This document shows positions 24,930 through 35,600 of a DNA stretch of 64,000 bases, piece after piece. The DNA is from Agelaius tricolor (lineage: Eukaryota > Chordata > Aves > Passeriformes > Icteridae). Position 1 is the first letter of the stretch. Each line of letters starts with the position of its first letter. The notes beneath the pieces are model-generated. The model searched no databases. It saw nothing but the letters and a program-made list of their open reading frames with translations, and was not told where the DNA came from. The position numbers and the translations under genes are program-made. The stretch covers positions 92,055,381-92,119,380 of the forward strand of contig JALJCS010000001.1 in NCBI GenBank assembly GCA_023055355.1, read 5' to 3'.

Positions 24930-25240
24930 AATTCTTTCATGAATATTTTGAAAGCTGTCTCTCCTATCCGAGGCAATTCTGAACTAATTTTGAGGCAAGG
25001 TTTTATAAAACCCTACATCAAATGTTTGAGCATTTATTATTTGTTATTTATTTTGCCAAATGTCTCAAATGCATCTATAGGCGACAGGCCAGTGCTCTGA
25101 TGTATAAGCCAAATACCATAAAGCTGTCTCCATGCAATTTAGAGAACTCTTTGATTATGCATGCTTTGGCTATATTTTTTACTAAATAATGATCTGGGTA
25201 GTTAAGTTGCTCTAAAAGGTTCAGTATTTGTTGGTTTTAA
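24930..25240. promoter_or_regulatory. candidate conserved non-coding element
   Basis: A run of AT-rich words (CATGAATATTTTG, ATTTATTATTTGTTATTTAT, GATTATGCATGC, ACTAAATAATGATC) occurs together with isolated retained CpGs (ATCCGAGGC, TAGGCGACAGG). There is no repeat and no open frame of note. Texture suggests an enhancer-type element; support is compositional only. Confidence 0.28.
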
Positions 25241-25562
25241 GTACCTCAAGAGTCAATCCAGTAATTTTTCATGCTTACTTCTCCAGGCTCTGTGATCTGT
25301 AAGTGATGGTTACTGATTTCTTTCTCTTTCTCCTGTCCTTCCCCTCCCTCAAAGACTCTTCTCTTCCTTGGTTTTCATAAAAACACACCCATAAAAAAAC
25401 ACATGGGAGAGTTGAAAGCTTTAACAATTTTTGATCTTCTCTAAAGGCTAGACTTCATGCCCTTATGTATTTGTCTTTGTGCATATGATGTATGTGCATA
25501 CATATACTTATGTACACTTCAGAACAATAATGCTCAGTCAGAACTGAGGCCTCTGGGCCTCA

Positions 25563-25582
25563 GAAAAAAAAAAAAGAAAAAC
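25563..25582. repeat. short A-rich run
   Basis: A run of about 12 adenines is followed by GAAAAAC. It is simple low-complexity sequence. Confidence 0.8.
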
Positions 25583-25644
25583 AGTGAAACAATAACTTAT
25601 AATAATTCATCAATAGTATGCCACAGATGTCATCAATGATTCTG

Positions 25645-25900
25645 ATAAATAATGCCTGATTTTGGTTTTTGCCGCATTTTGACTGTCGTTTGTTGAACAT
25701 TTTCTAATCTAGTTATGTAAGTCTAGATTTTACAAAGGAATATGGGAGAAACTTTTCTTATATTAACTAAAAGCCTGCATTTTATTTAGATTAATTAAAG
25801 AGCACTAATGACTACATGGAAAACAGATTATATTGCTTTAATTTTTTTAGCTGGATTCACTTTCTGATGCACAAGGTCAGCTTATTTCCCACAGTATCTC
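25645..25900. promoter_or_regulatory. candidate conserved non-coding element
   Basis: The block includes retained CpGs (TTTGCCGCATT, CTGTCGTTTG), then ATTTAGATTAATTAAAGAGC and CACTAATGACTAC, dense homeodomain-type words without any repeat. It may be a regulatory element. No alignment was possible. Confidence 0.27.
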
Positions 25901-26311
25901 ATCAGCATGGGATGTTTTCATGTCATACATATCCTGTAAAGAAAATACTGGAAACATACCTCTGTTTAGAAAACTAAGGAACAACACATAGCAGTACAAC
26001 CGATATTGAAATTTCTCAGATTTTGTTGAATGTACTGTAATCATCTTTGAATCAAACTAGACTTTCTAGCAAGAAATGTGTGGACAGCACTCAAAATCCC
26101 ATCAAATGCATGCAAATGTAAAACAATAAGAATATTTGACACAATAGCAATGAACAGCTGAGAGTCCAAAACAAAGTAATGCATCAATAGGAGTATTATC
26201 AGGCCATTTCAAGAGCATTTTTCACAAGAGGGTTAATGCACAAACACTTGTAGGAGGAACAGATAGGCAGTGAAAAATCTCTGATTCCTCTACTAATCCA
26301 CTTGTGTCAGA

Positions 26312-26364
26312 TGAAAAAAAGTATAAGTGGTCTCTTGTCTCTTGAAAAAAGTATAAGTGGTCTC
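26312..26364. repeat. imperfect tandem duplication, about 30-bp period
   Basis: A word of about 22 bases ending AGTATAAGTGGTCTC is present at 26312-26334 and again at 26343-26364, differing by one A in the A run. This is a short local duplication. Confidence 0.85.
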
Positions 26365-26522
26365 CACCACCTTCTCAGAAATTTCATCAAGTACTTTCTG
26401 TAGCTTGAGCTGAGTCAGACATGCAAAGTTTCCTGGGAAACTGTATTGGAGCAACTCTTGCTCCATAGGCTCAAAAGCAAAGTGTTCTTTTGACTCTGTT
26501 ACACCTCTCTGTGGTCTCATGA

Positions 26523-27005
26523 TTGTACAAGCTTTTCCTATGTAACCCTACACAACTTTTCCCAGAGGAGTTTCCTGAGAAAGTGACATTACCTCCTGAA
26601 ATGCCAGGATGGACTATACTCTGCAGTATTTCATTTTATGCCTATGGGAAGTACTCCACAGCACATTCAGGAAGTTCTACAGTCCCATCCCAGGTGTTGA
26701 TCTAACTATGAAGTGAACACAATTTCATGGTGTCTGTTTATCACATTAGTCCACAAAAAGTACTTTCAGGTTTGCCTTCAAACGTTGCTGTGAAAGTGGG
26801 TGGCATAAAAAGCAGTGCACATGAAAAGAAGAAGGAGGGGGCTGAAAGGGAGAAGCCTGGAGATGGTTTCAGCCATCTGGAAGTAAGACCATCTGGTCAA
26901 TCTCAACGAAATGTAGATTCTCTCCAAGACCATCAAAGTCTCTTTTTTGAGCCTCTTTCTGCCCAAGACATGCTTATAAAGGGTAGTGAAGGGGATGAAC
27001 TCAGT
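26523..27005 (+). pseudogene. possible decayed retrocopy or exon
   Basis: Two plus-strand frames in succession have unusually protein-like composition. The first (26523-26705) includes FPEEFPEKVTLPPEMPGWTI. The second (26727-27008) includes VKVGGIKSSAHEKKKEGAER and later FFEPLSAQDML, and is rich in Glu, Lys, Ser and Asp. They are separated by stop codons near 26703-26720. Together they could be a disabled retrocopy of a gene I do not recognise, or an exon preceded by the acceptor-like TACTTTCAG at 26761-26769. A minus-strand frame just upstream (26293-26520) looks similarly protein-like, so impressions of composition are unreliable here. No poly-A tail is visible downstream. Confidence 0.2.
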
Positions 27006-27008
27006 TAA

Positions 27009-28331
27009 GTTCCTACTTCTGATCCATGCAAAATTACTACAAACCACAGAACAGAGTGAACGCCAGCTGCTTCCTTGGGTATTTAATATTACTTACTAAT
27101 AAAAGGATTAAGTTTAATAGATTAGGGGAAAACTTAATAAGGGGATAATGACTGGCTTCCCCCAAGAACTGCCAGTCTAGCAGCCTCATGGGCTGTTCTG
27201 CTGCACTGGAAGTAGAACCTGGCCTGCAAGAAAAGAATTTTAATGTCTGTGCCCAGAGTGACCTCCCATGGGATCTACTGCCATGGTTTTGGAGAGCAGC
27301 TGAAGACCACCCACAACACTGGCTCTCCTGCTCATCTGGAGAAGTATTTGTGCAACCAGCTGAGAGTGCTGGGAGGTGGTTTCAGCCTCTCTAATGCATT
27401 TGGATGCCACCCACCTTTGAGGAACACACAGCAGGAATTGCCCCAGAGTGTCATCATGTGTCCCACAGGATGGCAGCATCCATATCTCCCTCAAAGCATG
27501 ATGCCAGTATCCCTGTGTGCCCAAAGAGCTGCACTACCTCTCACCCACGGCCCTCACAGTGCTGGGGCACACACCCCCTACCAGGCAGCCAAACACCACT
27601 GCAAGGTCTCACTGAAGAAATTATACAAAAGCAACCACAGCCAAACAATATTTCAATGCAAGAATGCTATTACCTGCACAAACATCTTTTGCTTATATGA
27701 TGCCCTGTTATTTCATGTAATATATTCCCTGTTTTGTCTACTGACTTATGTAAAAAACTAAAGAGACTTATCAACTTTTAGCATTTATTATAAACTCATT
27801 CAAAATATTAATGTAACCTTTTCTTGGCCAGTTCCATGCTCACTAGTTGGCCATTTGCATAGCTTTCTTGATCTCCACTGAGTTTTCAATCTCTATGAAA
27901 GGACAAATATGTTTAATTTTGATGGTTTTAATTTTCTGTTCCAAAGAGTACTTCTGTCTGAACTGGGATTTTTGTTTAGTTGGTACTTTTTTGGCAGGGG
28001 GGGTGCAGGTTCACCTCATCTGCAACTGCTGTTTAAATGTGGATCTCTGGGAAATGTCTTGCACTCTTCAGGATAGTTGTTTGATTTTCCTGGCAAAACC
28101 AAGAAACAGTATTTTTTTTCCCTTGGGCTATGGATTCATGCCCCTTATTCAGCAGTTTTCATCCAGAATTCATTAATTTTCTTTTGAATGTCCAGTAAGT
28201 CCCTCGGTAATATTTTTTTAATTTTTGCTCATCTGTTACTATCGCTGCTTGCTCACTGAGGTTTTTGAATCAACATTAAATGGTCTTAAATACATTTCCC
28301 ATTTGTACTTTCTGGAGTACCTCCTTTCTTT

Positions 28332-28372
<41 letters not shown>

Positions 28373-30253
28373 CCTGCTACATTGCTTTATCATTCCACTG
28401 TTTTGATTTGGTTTTTTTTTCCTGTCCTCCTTGTTTCTTAATCTCCTGTCATTTTCTTTCTTTGGTTTTCCTGGTGATTTTGGTGACCTTTCAAACCCTT
28501 CTAATGCTTTTTCAAAGTGGAAAACACCTTCTATTTCTTTTGCATGTGGCACTCTGGTAATGTTCTTCCTGGGACGGGTGTGCCAAGCATGGTTTATACC
28601 CCACTCACATGAGAAGTTTTCTCCAGCAGGACAGCTCCAGACTTGATGGAAGCGTTTGGCCACTGAAATAACTTAATAAGGTCTTAGACTGCTATGATTT
28701 CCTATTCCCCAATCCCCGGGACCTGGCCCATTGTCTTTGCTGACACCACTGTAGCCCCAACAGTTAGGGAAGGACATGACCCAGGTTTCTACAATGCAAT
28801 CATTTCTATGAATTTATTGCTGCCATTTGGAGAAGTGCAACAGCCATCCCAAGGTAATCCTTGACTGTCTGAGACCTGACTGATCAGCACCATGCAGTTT
28901 CTGCAGCCTGCTGGTTCTCCCAAGTCCCCTTATGGCCTCTGATTTGGTCTATAATTTTAAAATTTCTCTGTTGCATGTAGTAAAGTTAAAAGACTTAATA
29001 AATCTTCTGACAGCTCCTAAAAACACCAGCTTAGGCTCTGAACATTGAGGTATTTCATTTACTCATAAGTTTGCTGGCTCCTTTTCCATGCTTTCTTCTA
29101 CACCCTTGTTAAACTAAGTTCCTTTAAAAATGCCTCAGCTAGAAAAATTCTTGCCTCTCCAGGTTCATACACAGCTTTCCATTGGTTGGGATAATTGGCA
29201 AGAGTTTTAACACATTCCTTATTTATAACTGCTAACAGTTTGTTAGGACAAATACCTAAAGCCTTTTTAAAAATCATTGATCTTTTAAATGATTTTTTTG
29301 TAATGAATAATACCCTGCAAAGAGGAGAGCATATTTCAGGCTTATGAAATACATCTGCCCATATCTTCTTCTCTCAGTGATTTTTTTACTACACTATGGT
29401 GGTATAGAAAATATCAACCATAACCAATAAATAGCTGCAGATATTTCTGCTGGTGAGGCTTCTCCATCTGCCTGTTCATCACTCTCCTGGTGACTTTTCT
29501 ATATATGGGGCAGTTTGCACTGGCAAATGGATAAAAGAAGATATATGACTGCTTGGCTTCTCCCAAATCTCTGGTCAAGACAGAGACTCTGCTTCCAGAG
29601 GGAAGAACCACAAGCACTGCCAGGGTAGGGTCATGGGTGTGTAGGAAAGATTTAGCAGAGTTATGGGGGAACACCTCTTTATTATAGGGGACTGCTGAAA
29701 ATGTAGGGATGAACACCAGCAAGAGGAACAGAAAAGCAAGAGTGTGGGCTAAAACTGCAGAAGGAGTATATGGGTGCATTAGGCAGAAATTATAAGACAC
29801 CAGGCTTTGTTATTTCTGCTCTCACAGAACTTTTTTAATCTAAACCAGAAAGGAACACAATAATGGGGTTAGCAAACACAAAAACAATCAAAAACATGGG
29901 TGACTGTGGCCTTGGAATCACCAGCTACATCAGAGCACCATGACTTTCTCCATAGTTTTTCCTTTATTTTTTTAAAGCTTTCCAAACCAGTCATGTCTTT
30001 TGACAGCATAATCAGTTCAGTCTTGGAGCTGCCTGGGGGGCAAAGCTCACATCTGAATACAAGACTCATACTTTTCTCAAATTAGTGAGTATTTGAATTC
30101 AGTCAAGACTTAGATTGAGCTCATCTCTAGAAAATACATCAAACAGCCTGTGGAAAACACAGTTCCCACACCTCATATTTTTTAACTGCTCTGTCAACTG
30201 AGAATATTGAGCTTTTTCCTGTTATACTCTTACACCATATTGCTGAATAGCAG
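27009..30253. other. non-coding DNA with one long T run
   Basis: No gene was recognised. A GC-richer piece at 27180-27600 carries overlapping frames on both strands (172 codons on the plus strand at 27243-27761) without any domain I know. A 38-T run lies at 28335-28372, and low-complexity pyrimidine sequence surrounds it. The rest is unique. Confidence 0.5.
28335..28372. repeat. poly-T run (38 T)
   Basis: This is the longest homopolymer in the window, 38 uninterrupted thymines embedded in pyrimidine-rich sequence. Such tracts are slippage-prone and often wrongly sized in assemblies. The long frames predicted across it are artefacts of the run. Confidence 0.92.
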
Positions 30254-30546
30254 ATGGACAGTGGGTGTCAGTCTCTTCTCCCAACTAACAAGCAATAGAG
30301 CAAAATGGCCTCAAGTTGTGTTGGGCATATTTAGGTTGGATACCAGGCAAAATTTCTACACCAAAAGCATTGCCAAGTACTAGAACAAACTGCCCAGGAT
30401 GGTGGTGGAGTCACTATATGTAAAAGATGTGTGGGTGTGCCAGTCAGGGACATGTTTTGGTGGTAGATTTGGCAGTGCTGGGTTAGTGGTTGAACTTGAA
30501 GATCTTAGAAGTCTTTTCCAACATAAACAGTTCTACAATTCTATGA
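30254..30546 (+). mobile_element. CR1 LINE 3' end fragment, plus strand
   Basis: The sequence follows the CR1 end of ORF2 and its 3' tail in order: GTGTCAGTCTCTTCTCCCAA, ACAAGCAATAG, ATGGCCTCAAGTTG, GGTTGGATACCAGG, CAAACTGCCCAGG, CAGGGACATG, TTGGCAGTGCTGGGTTAG and TCTTTTCCAACATAAAC. It ends TTCTACAATTCTATGA, a degenerate form of the ATTCTRTG 3' repeat typical of CR1. The 5' part is missing, the usual truncation. The frame is broken by substitutions, so the copy is inactive and old. Confidence 0.92.
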
Positions 30547-32554
30547 CAAAAATCACCTACAGATTAATGTAGGTTCACTAAAGCATGAACATGGCATTTC
30601 AGCTACATTTTACATATTTACTGGAGGTCCCATTAATTATGATTACATCAAAACAGGAAGGGATTTAGGTTCAGTAGGTAAGACTTACCTAGCCTAACAT
30701 CAAAGGAGACTAATAGCTAAGCTTCCTTGGATAACCAATACAGGAAGAAAGAGATGGGTTTAGGGAAAAAACAATCTTAGACACTTAGACACTTGAGACC
30801 AAACACTCCCTGGAGCTACCTCCTCTCCTGGCAGATAACAAAGGGAGCCTACATGAATACGTCAGCCTTAAACAACACACCTATAGATAACTGAAGTTTG
30901 AAGAGATGAAGCAATTTCGTTTGAATAAAATTTAGGGAATTGTAAAATGAGATGATAGTTCAATATAAAGGTGAAAGTTATGGGAATGGTTGACGAGGCT
31001 TAATATTTATTTTAAACAAGATGCAACAGTTCATGTACCTCAAAGCATACAGATCTTGGTTAATACATGAAGCCATTTTGTCATGCCTCTAGAGTCAGTT
31101 ATATGAAAAAATTCACCATGAGTTGAAAGATACAAGCCTTTATAGAAGTTACCTGTTTTCTTTTCACTTGCCTCTTTCCCTCCTCCCTTTTAGTTTTTCC
31201 TTTTTATTTTTTAAACTTTTTTCTTTTCTATTTCTTCTTGCTTTTTCTTTTTTCCTATTTTTTAAAGTTTTTCTTTCTTATTTTCTTTTTCTTTTTTCCC
31301 CCTTTTGTCTTTTCTCTTTTTTTTCTCTTTCCCCTTTCTTTTTTTTCTTTTACCAGCACTGAAAGGAGCACCAAATGCACATTCCTCTTAGCATTTCAAT
31401 GAATTCTGTGGGGGATGAATAGCAAGCGTGTACATAACCACACACATATGTATGTATAAATTTACAAGCTACAATATCCAGACATCATGAGGCTCTGCTA
31501 ATAATTTTCTCAACCTTGCCCAGACTGTAGCTACATTTATGATCTGGAGATTTATTGATTTTAGTTATTTTATACCTCCCATAATAGGAAACTACCCTCT
31601 GGACCATTGACCTATTCTTGTTATAAATATACTTGAGCTTGCTCTCATCATAACACTATCCCAGGCATCTAAGGTGTTGTTATGAGGTAGTGGTGTTACA
31701 AGGAAGGTAACAAAACAGAGTTCTAAAGAAAATAATTTAACTCTTCCAAATGAGTTTTCTTTTGTACCCATTAGCTATTGGCACAGACTTTGCTCTGCCA
31801 CGGATGTCAGGGCTCTGATTCATCACAAGAGCTTCTAAGTGTTTTGGAAGCACAAATAATGTATAACAAAACTTGCAATTTATAACAATACAAACAGGAT
31901 AAATGCATGATGCTACTCAGCAGCTTGCATCTGAGAAGCTTTGCTAAAGCTGCATGGCCCTAGGACCTCCAGTTTACAATGGCTTTCCCAAAAAAGCAAT
32001 TTGGAACTCACCCTTTGCTTTGGCCAAACTCCTCCAAAATCTGAGCCCTTAGAGGTGGCCAATGCTTGTGCTTGGTTTGGTTAATAGCATAGACATGGAG
32101 AGCATCAGCTCTTTCCATCTTAGAATAGCAACACCAAAAACACTTGCTGGTTTTTAGTACAGATAGTACACAAAGACCACAGGTTATGCTGTATCCTGTG
32201 CTGTACTGGGTCAAATAGTGAAGCATAAATGGCATCCTGTCCACAGTCCTGACAGAGACACCTCTGTGTCTGTGAGGAGCATGGCAAGTGTGGGTGGTCA
32301 AGAATGTCAAGGGCCCAGCAGTCCACATACAATGTGAAGTTCAAGTTTTGGAGCAGTAGAAATAGACAATTATAAACACCAAGTCATTTTCTGACTACGT
32401 AAGAGGTGTTGCTGGAAGGCTGTTATTTTCTGGCTGCGCAGATACTGTCGTGTTCTTAAGTGTAAAAAAAACCAGGATATAAATACAGTTGTATATGCGG
32501 AATTAGTGACTCCACTTCTTCCTTAAGGAAGGTTACACATAAGAATATATTTGA
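30547..32554. other. non-coding DNA with polypyrimidine tract
   Basis: No gene was recognised. Apart from the pyrimidine tract at 31160-31355, the sequence is unique and AT-rich. The plus-strand frame at 31123-31362 is a by-product of the T/C tract. Confidence 0.55.
31160..31355. repeat. long polypyrimidine low-complexity tract
   Basis: Nearly 200 bases consist almost entirely of T and C, broken only by a few A and G residues, with no fixed period. Such tracts can adopt non-B structures and evolve fast. There is no evidence of function here. Confidence 0.88.
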
Positions 32555-32633
32555 AATACGTATATATTATATATACATATAATATTATAATTATATAATA
32601 TATATTTCATATATATTTTATATATATGTACAT
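32555..32633. repeat. AT-rich microsatellite-like tract
   Basis: Imperfect TA repeats with interruptions (ATATATTATATATACATATA and similar) span about 80 bases. This is probably an old, degenerated TA microsatellite. Confidence 0.88.
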
Positions 32634-35600
32634 GAAATTTGAAAGACTTACTCCAAAATGGAAGCTAAGAGAACAAATAACTGTATCAGTTCTCCCCTGA
32701 AAATTTTGCCTATACTTGGTATTATTGTTATTTCCAAATTGAGACCTTTGGAATTTCTGTAATGTTATTAAAACTTATCCAAATCTTGAAAGATTGACAT
32801 TTTAGATTTATTTCCTCATCTTTTGGGTTTTGTTTGAAATAGCTTTTGTTTGAGCCAATTACAGTATGCTGAATGGTTAAATATATTAAGAGCAGTAACT
32901 GAAATCTGACATTTTATTGTTTGCAGTCTTCCAAAAATACATGAGCCATTTTTACTTGAAAAGTGCAAAGAGGGTTTGAGAACGTGCTTTAAAAGAATAC
33001 CATTCATTTATGTCTGGCTGAAAACAAGCTTATGCCAGACATAAACTGAAAATAAATGTTATTGTGGGGCTTAAAGATTCTCGTGCTCATTGGTAAGATA
33101 TGCAAAAAAAAAAAAATCTGAAGAGTTTAAAATTACATAGGGGACCCTTGCATAAAACTGCCCAGTGAGTTTGGGAAAAAATTTCGATAAAGCTTTTAAA
33201 AGGAGAGAAAAATCTAAATGGCTAATTTAAACATGAATAGGGAATGGCTGGTGTCTCTCAATGGGTACCTTGAGGGATGAAGATGCTGAGGTGTGAACAT
33301 TAGGGTTACCTTAAGTGCAATGTGAGAGCATTAAGAACTGTGCCTTGATATGATGGAACCAGGGTGGGAGGGAACCAAGCTCTCAGTGGTCACAGCAGGT
33401 GTACCTGGACATGCTGCATGGTGCTCCCCAAGAGCTGCCTGCTCAGCTTCCCCACCACAATCCCCTAGCTTTGTGTAGTTCTCCATCAAATGGAGGAGGA
33501 ACGTCCCTGTCCCCCCTCCCACCCACATTTTAACAATCTTTTGAAAATTCATGACATTTTTAATGTTTTGGATGCAACACTCAAATGCTTTGTTGTCTTG
33601 ACAAAGGCAAAATCAACAGCCCCTGTGGAGGAGCAACAGAGGAAAAATCAGAACAGTTTTTTCCTAGCTCGTGTTTATCCAGCAATTGCCATGGTACTGT
33701 AAGCCTCCTACAGGTGTCTGTGGCGACCTTCATAATCCAAACCTCAGCCAGCTCTCTAGTTTCTTGCTCTTGTGGCTGCAAGGAAAGACAGAACACTTGA
33801 ATCCCTATTTTGGATGCATATGCAAAAGCTTCTTAGTTATTATCCCTTTCCAGACCCATCATTTGTCTTAATCAAATGGTTTTGGATATATATAATTGGA
33901 GTTTGGTGATTGTTTTAAACATTATATTTAATAAAATTATTTTACATTTAAGCATACATAGCCTTCCTGTAGATGAGACAAAGCATATTTCTCACCCCAG
34001 AGTCTCCTGAGTTTAGGAATTAATTTGGATTTGATTGCCAAAACAGGGAAGAACTGAAAGAAGATACAATAACCTTGCAGGAGGTACCAACTGATCAGTT
34101 TTTCTTGCACAATTTCCTGAGCCCATCTAATTGCACCTGAAGCCTGTTACTGTTTAGCTAAAGAGTCCCAGGAAAATCAAGGGAAGATGTACAGCTAGGG
34201 TTTGGTCTGGCACACATGCTCTGCTCCCACAGAGCATCCAGTGATGTTTGGCTCTCTCTGTAATGCTGGACCACTACCAGATCTGTACTGCAGCTCAACA
34301 AAACATGGCTCCAGTGTTACTTGGTAAAAGCCACCAAGAGGTAAAAGACAGAAAATAAATAACTAGCATGTTTCTAGTCCATTTTGTGTACTTCTTAAGC
34401 TAGGCGGTTGATTTACATCTTCTTTCAAGCAGTTTTTCTTGCACTGGACCATCCTTTCCTAGTATCCCATGCACCTGAAACTAGAATAGGAGAATGAACA
34501 ACTTGTAATGCAGAGCTAGGACACTAGATGGTCTACAACTAGAGGTGCAGGACCTAGGATAGGCAAATGGTGATTAGTGCAATGTAATCATATACACAAG
34601 GGCCCAGTTTCATTAAAGATGTGTTAGAGTACACATCCATGGCCATCTGTTTCTATTTTGCCAGCTCACTTGATTGGCCATCACAAGCATTCCCATGTGT
34701 GCTGAAGCATTGTTGAGCAGGACATCTGGCAATAACCAACTCTGCTGTTAAAAAAACATGATAACAACAGAGGCATTAAAGCAAATATATGTACAATAAT
34801 TTCATTGTTGAAACATCTACCAAGGCAGGCCTGTTGTCCAACAAAGTGAACATTGAAAATGGTCCTTTCCTAAATTTTTGCTTTACTGGCCATGCCAATA
34901 TTTCAATAGGAAGATGCTTCAGTGGAATGTCTTTTTTTCCCCTCGGTCCTGGCTTTTGACATTGCTCAGAAGGCAATCAAAAAAATTAAAGCGTTTACAA
35001 GGGAATAAAAAGCATTAAAAGCAAGTCTGAACTTTTGAATAATTTTCCTGTATTAAATAAAAAAGAACATATTCATGCCATATGTTGCCAGAACATAGAA
35101 AAACTGCATTTTAGAAATGGAACGGAAAAATCAAAACATCTGAATCTTTATCTTGGCAAAACAAAGAATAAGTGTTGAAGGAACCTAATGATCTTTTGGG
35201 AGTGAGAAAAGTTGCTCTCACTGAAAATTCATGGAATCCTTCCAACTTTACATTGTGTAACTCCAAGCAGAATTTGACCAAAGTTTAGTCAGCAAGTAAA
35301 CAAATGAATCTATTTACAGCTGCATTTTGCCATAGATAGAAACTTAGAGAATAAGCAACTGGTTTTTCAATTCATGTTTTTGAGGATAACTTTTAATGAA
35401 TGATGAGGTATCTCATGTTGAAAAAAGTACACAGCTTGGAAAAAGCAAGATCTCCTCAGTCCTCCTATGTTTCCTGTGTCACTATTTTCTTTTTCTTCAC
35501 GTAGTTTAAGACATTCCAGAATAGCCAAGCAGCTACAAGAAGACAGAAGAAAAGATGGACAAGAATATGTCTGTCCTTAGAAACTAGAGTTATGTTTAAC

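Noticed and set aside
26293..26520. 75-codon minus-strand frame with protein-like composition
   Set aside because: Its C-terminal part is built from the local tandem duplication, and it sits against plus-strand candidates; there is no splice or domain support.
27243..27761. 172-codon plus-strand frame as a gene or retrocopy
   Set aside because: A stretch near NAFGC faintly recalled a ketoacyl-synthase motif, but the surrounding residues do not fit and opposite-strand frames are equally long.
28225..28663. Frames of 111 to 125 codons on both strands
   Set aside because: They run through the 38-T tract and are homopolymer artefacts (poly-Phe or poly-Lys).
31123..31362. 79-codon Phe/Leu/Ser-rich frame suggesting membrane segments
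   Set aside because: It is the translation of a polypyrimidine tract, not a membrane protein.
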